Below are positions 28,960-40,764 of a DNA stretch of 64,000 bases, piece by piece. Source of the DNA: Tetramitus jugosus (Eukaryota; Heterolobosea; Eutetramitea; Acrasida; Vahlkampfiidae); assembly GCA_937625935.1 (NCBI GenBank), contig OW569382.1:62001-126000 (forward strand), read 5' to 3'. How positions within the stretch are numbered: the stretch's first letter is position 1; every line of letters starts with the position of its first letter. The notes under the pieces were generated by a model. The model did no database searches, had not been told where the DNA came from, and saw only the letters and a list, made by a program, of their open reading frames with translations. A program made the translations under genes and the position numbers.

Positions 28960-30325
28960 TACATGTTCACCACCCGACTCCTTTTTGGTTGTCTCTCTGT
29001 GACTTTTGCCACGCTTGTTGACCCAGAAGTGGTTGGACAAAGTTAATACACTGGGTAGATCCTTAGTGAAGTTCGGGTCGAAAACAATGAAGATGTTCCC
29101 GGCTGAGTCTGTCGGCTTTGAGCTGAGGTCAGTAGGACTAAAAGACATAGAAGAGACAATTGCTACACAAACTGGATGGTTCGTGTTCTCAATGATCAAC
29201 AGTAAGAGACACTGAAGCTCGTAGTCTGTTTCTTGACACGCTTGCACTAAAAACTGAGATTGGCAGAGGATTCGGCCCAAAAAATTTATCAGGAGTTGAT
29301 ATCCACTGTCAAGGCAATGCCAGAATGTATGGGTAAGTATTTACATCCCTCAAAGGGAGTTTTTAACATAATCCGATGATATTGTACAGAGGCCCGGATG
29401 AGATATGTTCTTCGGGGAACGGCTACATTTGATCATTATCCGGTGATCAAACAAAATTGGTCATTACTGGCAACGGTAATGGTGTCTGTAGTCATCTTTG
29501 ATAAGAAAGTTAGGAGAGGAGTGCAGTGACTGGTTCACTCGAGTCCAAGTCATCAAAAAAAAATGTCAACAACGCTTTGTTGCATGGTCAAAAGTGACTG
29601 TATCTATGAGTTTGTTTGTTTTTTAAACAAAGAGAGGAGGACTGGTAATAGAACTGCACCAAAACGCAGTGTTGATTGCACAATAAAGGTGGTCATCCAC
29701 GGCATAAAGAACAAGTCTGAGGATGACATCAAGAAACTGGGACCTGAGAAGATTGCCAGTGCTCAACATACGTGACTCATGTATGAAATGAATGCATCAA
29801 CAGAGTGGGTTCTGATACCGGAACAAGAAGTTACCCAATCCACTGCTAGTATGGAAACTGCTCCTGAGTTAGTGGAGTAGAAGAACAGAGACAGTATCAA
29901 TGGTGGAAGTTGTTGCATTGATGCCAGCTGCTGCACGCAAAAGGTATGGTTTGACTGAAGACGAGTCAGTCATTGTGGATGTGAATGACGACAAGTTTCC
30001 ACCTCTGATAAAGTGTATCATCAAAAAAATTCACGAGGGATTCTTCCAAACCGTAGGTTCACCGGTCGGGGACAACAGAGAAGAAGAATGAATGCCATAC
30101 AACGATGAAATGTGAAGTGAACACCTGAAGGAACACTGGAGGGATTGATGAGAAAGGAAGGAAACTTCAAGGAAGAACTTCTGGAATGAAGCAGAGAAAA
30201 AGAGTCATAGATTCAATCAAGATGTCGTTCATCAAGACACTCCACAAGATATGTAACTCTCTGCTGAAACACTGCTGTTCACCTAACGGAATAAAGTGGC
30301 AACACTCGTTGTATTGAAAAAAAGT
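28960..30325 (+). mobile_element. Older decayed element, unit V, in the same array
   Basis: It starts right after the last copy of the target motif and ends in the family tail GGCAAC…GTTGTATTGAAAAAAA (about 30292-30318). Coding-like fragments occur at 29006-29215 (AESVGFELRSVGLKDIEETIATQTGWFVF), 29563-29878 (VDCTIKVVIHGIKNKSEDDIK, with one in-frame TGA at 29773) and 29900-30091 (ARKRYGLTEDESVIVDVNDDK). None matches a domain I know; all are too broken to be expressed as one protein. No target duplication is seen at the right end, consistent with greater age. Confidence 0.5.
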
Positions 30326-31471
30326 GATACAAAATCTAAATCTGTGTAATTTAAACATGCTTAGACAGAGGAGCTCTGCCAACAATTTCTCATTCGGTGC
30401 AGCACCTAAATGCAGTTAATTTTTTCGCAGTGGATTATGTCTTTTGACCACTACCTTTAGTTTTCTTACCAACTTTCTTTGGTCGATCTTTTGCCCATAA
30501 GCAGCCACTACCTCCTTATCAATATCTTGAGCAGTTTGTCCACTTCACACCTCCATCTTTATTAAGCTTGGAATTGTCATACTGACTGGTGAAGGACTAA
30601 CTCTTTTTGATTGTTTAGACATTTCCATTACAACAGATGAGGTTTGTTTGGATACTGTATGTAGATGGGTGTTAAATGTTTTCCACTCGGAAGTTCAATA
30701 CAACTTATTTTTAGTTCGAATCTGATCCGATCAACTGAAACATACATGGCTTCATCGGTCCACTCAAGGCCACCACATCCAATAAAGAACCAACATCTCC
30801 TTGAGTGATTGTCCAACTTTCAACCAGTTAACCACTTCCTAGTTGTATTCCAAATGTCATTCATCCTTGAAAAGCTGAAGGACGTGCGCCAGACCCTGTC
30901 CTTGTTGCTAACATTCTCCCAACCGGTAGAAAAACTTTGTGGTCAACCTACCTTTTACAGAGTATCGCCAGGGGACTACTACTATGGAGAGTCTGAACGA
31001 GAGGAAGCTGAGGGAGACTCAAATGGTGAAATTAAGAAGGAAAGAACGGATGGAAAACAACTGAATCGCATTGATATACCGGAGATTGCAACAACCATGA
31101 CCAAGATTGATCAATACTTGTCGCCACAGAGCAGCAACCGACAGAGTTTCCTCGAGAGAGACACACCTTTATCAAAGCATGAACTCTATACCGCTCACTT
31201 GAGTGAATGTCTGTGGAAAGACAAAGGAAAGGACGAGTACGAAGTCATGGAAGAAGAAGACATAGGAATGGCCTTTGACAGATGGTTCATTGAAAACACA
31301 ATGAGAGGAAATGCCATTGAAATGTGAATGTTCAAGTTAGAGATCACTGGAAAGTGCCGCACCAGGAGTGGCTACCTTGTATTTTAGGAGAGTGTTGTGA
31401 TAAAGAAGCTTCTCACATTGGAGGAATTTATTGTCATGAAAGGAATAAACACATTGAACACACATAGAGCT
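30326..31471. other. Region of decayed sequence with one candidate ORF
   Basis: The only sizeable frame is plus 30854-31327 (ATG, 157 codons: LEKLKDVRQTLSLL, acidic middle, KIDQYLSPQSSNRQSFLERD, DIGMAFDRWFIENTMRG). It has no recognisable domain and may be a remnant of another element or a small orphan gene. The rest (30326-30853) shows only short minus-strand Lys/Gly-rich remnants. Confidence 0.3.
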
Positions 31472-31941
31472 CTACTCAATCTTCAACAACTCAATCTCAA
31501 AGATCAAGGCCTGATTAGCAGGAATGCCCCAGGCAGGGAATCCTCTTGCTCCATACGCACTATTGGTCATTCAAAGAAACAACCAATCGAATTGTTAGAA
31601 CAATAATACTTCTTTGACTCAAACAAGCTTGCACAAGCAACCAAACAACAACAAAAAGCTTGCGCAACAATAACAAAACAACAAAAAGGAACTTACTAGT
31701 CAGATGTCATGAGCAACTTTGCCAATTCTCCCTGCTTCATAGTCAGCATTCCTTCATCCCATCCTCTAATCACCTTTCCCAAACCAACCATGAATGAGAA
31801 TGGCTTGTTGGTATCGTGAGTTGACCAAAACTTTTTTGGTGGCTCAGTGGCAAGGTATCCAGTGCAATGAACTGTAATGGTTTTGCCTGCGACTGGTGTG
31901 GGTCCAGTTCCTTCACGAATCACTTCCTTTGTCACTCCCAT
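31472..31941 (-). CDS. FKBP-type peptidyl-prolyl isomerase, two exons
   Basis: Exons 31941-31697 and 31559-31472 are joined across a 137-nt intron (donor TA|GTAAGT at 31696, acceptor AATAG at 31560). They encode 110 residues, matching single-domain FKBP12 in length. The second exon supplies the end of the fold (YAYGARGFPAWGIPAN … FEIELLKIE). Conserved pocket residues seen are the Phe in KPFSF, VIRGW (Val, Ile, Trp), the Tyr in DYAYG and the Ile in GIP. Differences: Cys where FKBP12 has Tyr26, and Trp where it has Asp37 (KKFWST versus KKFDSS), so isomerase activity or FK506 binding may be altered. The start at 31941 excludes a spurious extension through tRNA-Leu. Confidence 0.92.
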
Positions 31942-32018
31942 TGTTTGTTGTTTGATCGATGTGGATGGAATTAATTGTTGTTTGATCGATTTATGAGGAT
32001 CAAAAAGAAAAATGTTTT

Positions 32019-32099
32019 TGCAAGCGGTGAGGTTCGAACTCACGAAGCTGATGCACTGGGTCTTAAGTCCAGCCCCTTTGACCACTCGGGAACGCTTGC
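32019..32099 (-). tRNA. tRNA-Leu (anticodon TAA)
   Basis: The 5' end is at 32099. Perfect acceptor GCAAGCG/CGCTTGC, type-II long variable arm (about GTGCATCAGC), anticodon loop CTTAAGA with TAA, and T-arm GTGAG-TTCGAAC-CTCAC. A TTTTT terminator follows on the minus strand. It sits 78 bp upstream of the FKBP start on the same strand. Unlike the other two tRNAs in the window, no retroelement is seen in its first 130 bp upstream, which is occupied by the next gene. Confidence 0.93.
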
Positions 32100-32225
32100 T
32101 CATGTTTATTTGGCATTATTACTCCGAGTGGCTCCGAAAATTGAAAGGCAATTTTACGACTTGTTTTCGGCGGGATCCGCTGCTCTCGAGACCTGTTTCA
32201 CTTCACCGTCTTGAGAAAGAGTTAA

Positions 32226-33233
32226 ATGATCAATTCTGATCGGAACAAAGGTACGCTCAGTCCATCAAGAAACGCCTCTAGGAATCTCTCTCCCAAAGGT
32301 CAACACTCTCGGAACTCTAGAAGCAGCCCTTCGAGAAGACTTACCCCTTCAAGATCCAATGGCAACATCAAGAACCCAAATAATTTGTTGAATGAGTTCA
32401 TGCTATCAAAAAATCATACGAGAAAGAAAGTCAATAGACCAACATTCAAAATGGACATTGAAAATGCGAGATACGAGAGCGAAGACTATGAAGGAGGAGA
32501 TGAAAATGGAGAAGTAAATGTCTCTGATTCTGAAGCATTGGAAGAAGAAATTTTGACAAAGTTGGGAGAAGCTCTCAGATTAGAAGAGATAAAGCGAGAA
32601 GAAGAGAAGAAAGAGTTATCTCAAGACCTCGGATTGGATGATCAGTACCATGAAGATCACGGAGAAGACAAGTTGAGGGAGTTCATAGGAATAGAAGAAG
32701 GAAAGTTATCTCGCATAGAAAAGGATCAAAATATCAGTGAATCTATTGAATTTGAGCAACATGCACACAGACTCAACGATTCTGATGATGTACGAGATTT
32801 GATATCTCAACTGAAGCTGATTCGAAAACCTGAGGACGATTCTTTCCAACAATCACTTAACTTTGATGAATCAACAGTTCTGAGAGAGAAACCCAGCCCC
32901 GTAAAGAACGATAGTGTACAGAACCAAATCAATGAGATAGAGAAAATGATGAAGGAAAGAGATCGGAAGGAAGATGTATGGAGGAAGAAAGTAGATTCAC
33001 GGATAGAGAAATTACAAGAATGTATGATCCGACAATCTGAGGCATTAGAATCCCTTTCTCAAGTACTGAACAAGGAGATTGAGAACAGATTGGCAGGAGA
33101 GAACAAAGTTCAGAAATACATGACACTCCTGGCAGAAAAGGTTGCAACAGCGACCAAGAGTCACCTTACCAGCATGAACGAAATGCAAGATCTTGTATCA
33201 TCCACAAGGAGAAGTAGTAAACGGCCATTGTAA
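32226..33233 (+). CDS. Unknown charged coiled-coil protein
   Basis: A 335-residue protein, not assigned to a family. The first ~65 residues are Ser/Arg/Asn-rich and basic (NSRSSPSRRLTPSRS), with proline-directed phosphosite-like motifs. Residues 75-215 are acidic. Residues about 235-320 form a long heptad coiled coil (IEKMMKERDRKEDVWRKKVD … VLNKEIENRLAG). The layout suggests a cytoskeletal or scaffolding protein, as an inference only. It starts at an ATG 127 bp upstream of the tRNA-Leu 5' end, on the opposite strand. Confidence 0.7.
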   Translation: MINSDRNKGTLSPSRNASRNLSPKGQHSRNSRSSPSRRLTPSRSNGNIKNPNNLLNEFMLSKNHTRKKVNRPTFKMDIENARYESEDYEGGDENGEVNVSDSEALEEEILTKLGEALRLEEIKREEEKKELSQDLGLDDQYHEDHGEDKLREFIGIEEGKLSRIEKDQNISESIEFEQHAHRLNDSDDVRDLISQLKLIRKPEDDSFQQSLNFDESTVLREKPSPVKNDSVQNQINEIEKMMKERDRKEDVWRKKVDSRIEKLQECMIRQSEALESLSQVLNKEIENRLAGENKVQKYMTLLAEKVATATKSHLTSMNEMQDLVSSTRRSSKRPL

Positions 33234-33269
33234 TAAATAAAATGTATTGATTTTCAATTCCAAAACTTT

Positions 33270-36200
33270 CTAGGGCCATATGATGGGTCCCGAGTAACGT
33301 GCCTGAGCAACAAAAGCATGCTCTCGCAATTCTTTAGCGGTAGGCCTCTTCCGCCAATCTTTTATCCAACAAGCGAGTAGGAAATCACGACAGGTGTTCG
33401 ATAAGTTGGTGTTTTCGGGTATTGGTGGGTGTTCATCATTTACCATCCTATACATGGCAGATACTTGGTTCATCTCGTGATACGGGCGATGCCCAAACAG
33501 CATTTCGTACACGGAACATCCTAAACTCCAAATATCTGCTTGGAATGAGTATGGCAGTACTTGAATAACCTCTGGCGCAGAGTAGTGAGGAGTTCCGACA
33601 CAGCTTGTTCTCATACTCTCAATATTCAGAAGCTGGGCACTGACGCCAAAATCTGTAATCTTAACACCACCGGAGAGCGTGATAAGAATGTTCGCAGGTT
33701 TTAAATCTCGATGGATAATCTTCTTTGAGTGCAAGTAATCCAACCCTCGTAACGTTTGATAAACAACTTTGGATACGAGGGATTCTTTCAGAGAATCCTT
33801 TTTTTTGATCAGTTGCTCCAAGGATCCTCCATCGGCATACTCTAAAATCACGCTATACTCTTTAAGTTTGGAACTATATTTACATCCCATGTACTTCACC
33901 AAGTTTTTATGAGTCATCTGGCGTAAGATGTCAATCTCTAACTTAATAAACTTCTTTCCAATTTTCCCATTCTTTACAGGTATTCTTTTCACTGCAACCG
34001 TTTCCCCAGTATCGGACATAACTCCCCTGTATACCTTTCCATGACCTCCTGTTCCGACCAAATCATCTAACTCAACCACCAATTTTCTTGTCTTCTTTTT
34101 ACCGGCATCATCCAAAATAGCTACTTCTGCTTCGTCTTCCCAATCGTTTCGTATGGGAGGTTGATCTCGTTTTTTGCTCTTAACCTTTTCAGAGTGCTCG
34201 ATTTGCATCTGCAAATCCCCTAGTAATTGCGTAAACTGCAGCTTCTTCCTAGCATTCAGAGATGATTCTTTAGGCATCGCATCCTCATCATCCATTAATA
34301 CATTGTCGTCATCGTCGCCATTGTCAATTTTCTTTGACCAATCAATTGTCATGTCATGCTCCTCCTCTGAACCCTTATTTGGTTTCATTTGATTCGATGG
34401 TTCAGCATTTGCAAAGAGGGACTTATCAACAGCAGGAATATTTCGATTGTTTTTGGCATTGTCAACCTGTAGAGAAGTAAAATCTTCAAAGGATCGATTA
34501 GGTGTATCAGTTGGAAGATGTGGATCGTCACTAATCATCCTTGAATTGTATCTCTGGCCAATGCAAAACTGCTTCGATTCTGCAACATCTAATTTCACAA
34601 AGAACTTTACTCCTTCTTCTTCCAAACTCTTGAGTTCTTTAGATTTGTCCATCTTCTTCTTCATTTGATTCATTAGTTTGTCGCTATCAACCTGATATTG
34701 TTTTAGCATATCACTTAACATATTCTTTATCTGATCATCTGATTCTACTTCTCCGTCACTCTCTTCCTCGCCTGCTGTTGAACTTGTGAGGAAGAAACCT
34801 GAATCCAAAGTGTCAGCTATCCTATTTAAATCATTCATGATTACAACCTCAACTTCGTCATCAATAGGCACAGATATCGAATTACTAACTGATGATGCAA
34901 CAGAACTCAACAAATAGGAGGGAGATAAATGATTTTTGTGTGACGGTGAGGATTGCAAATCAGATGGATCCGCTTCTGCCGTACTCGATGAAAGGACCGA
35001 AGCTCTGCTCAAAACAGAAGCGCTCGGATCAGAAATAGACGCAACAGTAGATGAACTTGTTGGAGTCCATCTCTTCTGCCACCTAATAATTTCCTCGGTT
35101 AGTTTCTCTTTTTCTATCATCGGATCTATCTTTCTCCATCTCGATCCTAATCTACTATCCCTCATACTCTGAACCATTCTATCCACCATAGAATTTGCCG
35201 TCGACACAGCATTAACATTACTTATTGCTTCTCTTACTTTAACCGGAAGAGCAGCAGGACTACTCATTCTTGCTCTCCATCTCCTGAATTCTTCATCGAA
35301 ACGTTGGGCGTCTACCTTAAGTACCTCTGTTGCCTCTGTCGAACTCTTCTCGCCCTTTAACTCTGATTCTTCTCTTTGGGATCGGTAATCGCTCCAACTC
35401 TCCAAAGCACTAAACATTAGTTTTCTATAATATTTCAATCGACGCTTTCGTTTTTCCAAAACCTCCATCTGAGATTGGAGTTTTGTTCTGTCAGACGCTT
35501 TTCCACCCATGGCATCAAAATTTGTCGATGAAAGAGTAGCCTTTAGTAAATCTAGTTCTCTTGTGATAGACTTATACTCTTTCTCGATTATCATGGAGTT
35601 GAGATGAACATCCTTCTCTCTTTGGAACTTTATAGCTCGATTCTTGCCATCCAACTTGTTGGGAAACATTTCAATCATGCTAACATATCTTCCGGACTCT
35701 AATTTCTCTCGAATATCACCAATTGACTCTCCACTTTTTGTACTTGATAAAATTTCATGAATTGTTTGTTGGGTCGAACTTTGGTTCACAAGACTCGGTA
35801 TTCTCATGGTATCTTGTCTAGCAGTGTGCTTTGTTTCTTCATTGATAGTACTCCTATTGAAAATCAAGGGATTTCTTCTGTTCGCTACCATATCGTTTCC
35901 TTTCGTCATCACACTACTCCCTAGTTTCTGAACGCCCCCAGAAGGATTACTAACTACAAACTTTGGAGTAGGAAGTGTTAATAAATTATCAGCTTTTGTT
36001 TCAGTTGTCTTGATATTTGGAAGCAACATTTCATTCTCTTTCTTAGGTGATATCTCCAGATCCTCGGATGAGTTATCTATATCAGGTGTTCTCATCTCAA
36101 AGGTAGAATGAGATCTTCTTTTAGATCCGAAAACATCAGAAGTTCGAGGAGTGGTTGGTTGAGGAACTGGAGTCTTCGATCGTTGGTAATTGGATGGAGA

Positions 36201-37027
36201 AACGGCATTTTTATACCGACTGTCAGTACCTGATTGTGGACTGAAGCCAAAGTTAACAATGCTGTTCTGGGTTGATAATATTGATTTTCTAGTTAATGGA
36301 GGAGGTCGCTTCTGCTTGTGTGTTCGATTGGGAGAAGTTTCTGGTGAAGTTGGAATGTCCTCAGCCTTTGGTGAACTATTCTTCTTTTCAATTGTATCAC
36401 TCACTGAATAGAGAGATCCCGTCGCTAGTAACCCTCCAAAACCCGTTGGAGTATGGACCACTCTCTTAGTAGAAGCTCCAGGAACTCTCTTTTGAGCAAT
36501 CAGTGGTTGTTGTTGCAAGAATATGTTGGATTGAGTGGTCAATGTCTCCTTTTTCACTCGTTTCTTGCGCTTTTGTTTTGTACTTTCTTCTTCGACTTCG
36601 TTCATATCATTATTCGCCAAATAATTGGTGTTCTCTACACTATCATTCTTCATCGTATTCAATTTGGGCTCATTATTCGTCCTATACTTTTTCATGATAG
36701 ATGAATCTTCTCTTCTTGTTGAGTATTCCTGTTGGGTTTGTTGTAACAAGCTACTCGCTTCCTCGCTTGTCCTAACATCTTGTTTTTCATCCTGTGGTGG
36801 CCCTGATGTCTCAAAGGTCAAATTTTTGCTCATTCGAATACTGCCTCCAACATTGTAAGTGGATTTTCGAATGGAAAGATGACTTTGCCTCTGTCCTTTA
36901 CCTATCACAGTCAAGAATGAAAATGTCAGCACAGTACACACAGAAAGAAAACAAATTCTCTGTGTTGAATCGAACAAAAAGAGAGTTTTTCAAGATGAGA
37001 TACCGTACGAATTAGCGGTTGACTCAT
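33270..37027 (-). CDS. STE11/MAP3K-like Ser/Thr protein kinase with long N-terminal region
   Basis: The long frame lacks a usable ATG at its 5' end. A 19-nt first exon (37027-37009, MSQPLI plus one base) spliced over a 107-nt intron (GTACGG donor at 37008, GATAG acceptor at 36902) gives a clean 1216-residue protein. The N-terminal ~940 residues are polar and low-complexity with coiled-coil patches. The kinase domain (about 945-1205) has the glycine loop GTGGHGKVYRG, catalytic Lys in VAVKRI, HRDLKPAN, DFG (ITDFGVSAQ), GTPHYSAPEV and DIWSLGC. STE-group MAP3K-like by motif. The starting ATG assignment is inferred; the next internal ATG (MSKNLTFE) is the alternative. Its 3' end is 37 bp from the convergent coiled-coil gene. 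Confidence 0.88.
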
Positions 37028-37511
37028 GATTCTATGCTAACATAGGAACAGAGGTTATATTTACGCAAGGTGATGGAAGGTGGAATAGTACTTCTATTGT
37101 TCTCGTTGCTCAAGAGTTTCTCGTTCCTTCTAGTGCACCAGCAATCAAAAATATCGAGAGGTGTTCACTTGGGAAAATGAAAGAAACTGCGAACATCTGT
37201 AATTCCCAACAACGCTCGAGATATTTCTCCGCTGTATCGTCTCCAAATCTATGATAAAATTTGAAAAGTTATGATTTCATTTTCCCTGTGAGCAAACATG
37301 ATCATAATTGATTGTGGTATTACAAATTCATAACGCCTCTTCACAGCCGTACTATCGCTGTAGGTAATGTGTCATCTTGCTGTTCAACGTTTCACAAGGT
37401 CGGTGAAATTCGCCGAAAAATTTGACATTTGACGGGCTGCTAGAAACGAAAATTTCCACCGAAACCAACAAACAACAAAACGACTACACCAACAACAACA
37501 ACAATCGAGAA
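37028..37511. other. Divergent promoter region
   Basis: 484 bp between the kinase gene and the Ser/Asn-rich gene. No coding or RNA feature is seen. CAACAACAAC-type leader sequence precedes the downstream ATG. Confidence 0.4.
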
Positions 37512-38324
37512 ATGACTCCAGACCCAACCAGTGCACCACTCGAACCAGACACTGAGAGTGGAGAAGAAAAACTACAACAACAGCCAACAACAAAAGAAGA
37601 AGAAGAGGCAACTACAACTACAATCACTACTTCTCCTTCCTTCTTAAATTGTATGTGTGAAAAAATTGTGTTGTGAACAAAATCATCGTTATCATGTTTA
37701 AAACTCACTCACTCACCAAAAAACTCCAACTTGAATTTTTTTTTTCCTGCTTTCAAAAAAACAACTTGAATTTACACACAAAAAAACAATCAACAAACAA
37801 CAAACAACAATGATAATGACAATTAGCAACCGATATTCTGTCCTCTATTTTTCGGTTCTTTTCCATCAAGGAACTATCAGAAGTATTGTCCAAGGTGTCT
37901 CGTCAATGGTGCATCGAAGCCACTAAAACCGAGAATGAATTTTGGAAGGATCCCAATTGTGTCATCACCTTTAGTAACATCATGTTTGATGCAAAGACTG
38001 GTGATGTGCTATTGGACTTTAATCGAACGGATTTTGTCTCATTTGTCTTTTCTCAAATTTTGAAGCATGATCTTCAATTTTCGATGCCTACTGTATCATC
38101 AACAACAACATCTCCACCATCATCACCTTCTTCCTCCTCTGCACCATCACCACTCACTATTCATAGTAACATGAACAATAATAACAACAACAATACTAAT
38201 ACTACTACTACTAATAATAGTAAGCTATTGACATTATTGTATACGAGCATACCATACGAGTATCAAAATTTGGACGTTGTGACCAACACCAAGAGAAACA
38301 ACAATAGACAATCAACCAAATATC

Positions 38325-38355
<31 letters not shown>

Positions 38356-40489
38356 TTCGTCATCACCAGCATCATCCAATCGAAATCGCGGCAACCATAA
38401 CAACAACAGCAATGGCCACAACAGCAATCATTATTCATCAACAATGGACAATAATCAACTTCAACAACACATTCGTGAGAGCATTAGCTCACAATATGGT
38501 GATACGAGTGATGATGATACTTCATCATCGACATCTTCAGTCGATGGTCAACTCATCAAAACTCACTTGTTTCCCGTAGCGCCCACCGATATGACTGCAG
38601 AGCTATCCTTTTCACAAACCAATTATTCGTTCCTGTACTTGCACGACGGTCGATTTATTTTTATATTATTGGGCAATAATGTGTCATGTTTCGACATGAT
38701 TGGCATGACTCAAATTTGGCACATTCATCTCTATGATAAGAGAACTCCAAAATTCCTGTTTGTCAACATGTTTTCTCAGAATAGTCGATACGTGTTTGTT
38801 GCACTGCCACAAGACGTGTTTTGTATTGAGAAGCGTCGTGGTACCAAATTCAATCTCATGTCCATGGTACTGTCACTTGATTATCAATCTACTGGTCGAT
38901 CCAATCAGAATAAGACTGGTGTGAAGAAGCGTGAGCGTGTCAAGGACTTGGAAGTTGATGATCACATGGTGGTGATTGTAACGGGTGATAATTTGATTGT
39001 GAATACGGGTATTGATTTTACGGACGTTCAAATCTATGCAAGACATCACATGGATATTCAAAAGGACAAGATTAGTGGTCTATCAGGAGGAGGTGGAGGT
39101 GGTGGTGGAGCTTCTCCCGTTCACAACAACAACATGGCTCACATGAGCATCATGTTCTCCAATTATCAACTATCGAGGAAAAAGACATTGTTGAACATGG
39201 GTCTGGACGCACCCAAATTACTATTGTTTGATGGTGATAACAACTTTTTGACCAGTGCCCTGTGCAAGAACAAGGATCGACACAATGTGCTCATGAAAAA
39301 ATCAGTGGGCAGTTTGCCGCCCTATTTCTGCCTAGTCAATGATTCGGAGCGTGAACTGCGAGTGATTAACAAGGATGGACAGCGTATTCACATTTTGAAT
39401 GTGCCAAGCACGAGTCCACCACCACCTGCCAGATCAACCATCAATGACAATTACAATGAACCCATTGATTTCACCTATCAGGCCAAGAGATATTTACTTC
39501 AAGGTGATTTTGGATCAGAGAGATGGTATTTGATTCATCCCGAGAGTGGTATTATCACTGATTTGTCTCATCTAGGTGTGAAGCATGACCGATTGTTTGT
39601 TGTGGAGAATGCAGAGGGATCATTGTTGGGACTGTTGAGTCTCAGTGTCAAGGGCAAAAAGATTGTCTATTGGGAACGAGTGGAGCCACAAGCCACAAAC
39701 AATGATGAGTCTTCTCAGCAGCAACAGCAACATGCCTGTGAGTTCAAAGTTAAATGGACCAGTGAGATGCTCTGGAAGGAATCCTTTTACAAGTTTGAGC
39801 TCGATGGTGCCTGTCGATTCTACTATGACAAGAGACGTCATTATTTCATCATTACCAGAACAGTTTCCGATTCGCGTCGTTTCCTGAGCAAGGAACAAAG
39901 ACTCGATGTTGAATTGTCTGTTTATGAGAGTGCTGGTGGAAAACTCCTATGGAAGAAGCAAGTGGAGTGCTATACGGGCAATGATCCATACGCTGAGAAG
40001 GGATTCCATATCAAGACAAATAACAAGCAGCTATTTGTCATGTCATACTTTGTCCCTGTTTCTCCAAAGAGGACGGTTGTGTCTCTGCTACCAACGACAC
40101 CCACTTCAACTGGTCCAAGCTCGCAACAACTAGGAGTTGCATCGCCAAGCAAGTCATCCAATTCGAGCAACAATGGAGGTACATCTGTCATTACGGCATT
40201 CAATATCGAAACTGGAAATTTGGACTTTACGCACAAGCACAAGAGAAAGGTTGATTTATTGGACCACGTGTTACAACATATTTTGTATCAGAATTTGAAC
40301 GGCGGTAACAAGACTTTTGGTCGATTAGTGGACAGTGGATCAGCACAAGACCTCAGAGCACTGATGGATACAGAACCAAGTGAAAACTCTCACACGGAGC
40401 TATCGCCTCGTGTCGATTCATCTCCGCGCAACAAGACAAAGAAGCCCACCAATCGGAAGGACAAGAAGGAAAAGTGTAACGTACAATAA
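37512..40489 (+). CDS. Unknown Ser/Asn-rich protein, two exons
   Basis: Proposed exons 37512-37650 and 37884-40489 (233-nt intron, GTATGT donor, GAAG acceptor) give 914 residues. The second exon has no ATG at its start, so a first exon is needed; the exact acceptor is uncertain because two nearby AGs give a stop. Exon 1 is Thr/Glu-rich. The body contains Ser and Asn homopolymers (residues ~110-220). It then has a beta-rich part with repeating aromatic/strand blocks (SFLYLHDGRFIFILLGNN … IWHIHLYD), which could be a divergent propeller. The C-terminus is basic. Function unknown. Confidence 0.65.
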
Positions 40490-40764
40490 ACAACCAGTGC
40501 CTGAACAAGGAAAATTGAAGATAGCTGCATTTGAGATGAGTGACCTGTTGTTCTACTTTGTTTGACAGAATGGCTCTTCATTGATTCCTAAATGTTCAGC
40601 AAATTGCTCGGTTACGCTGAGAATATATTTCTTTGATTATTTGACGAATTCCTGGTCTTTATGTACAAAATGATGGTGATAAAAAGCTCTGTGTGGGTGT
40701 GTTGTAACCTAAGACGCAACCTCCTAAATGGCGCGCGAACAAAAATGGGAGAAAAAAGCGAAGC

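Noticed and set aside
31942-32103. N-terminal extension of FKBP through tRNA-Leu
   Set aside because: The extension is the antisense-free reading of the tRNA itself; a good ATG at 31941 matches FKBP12 length.
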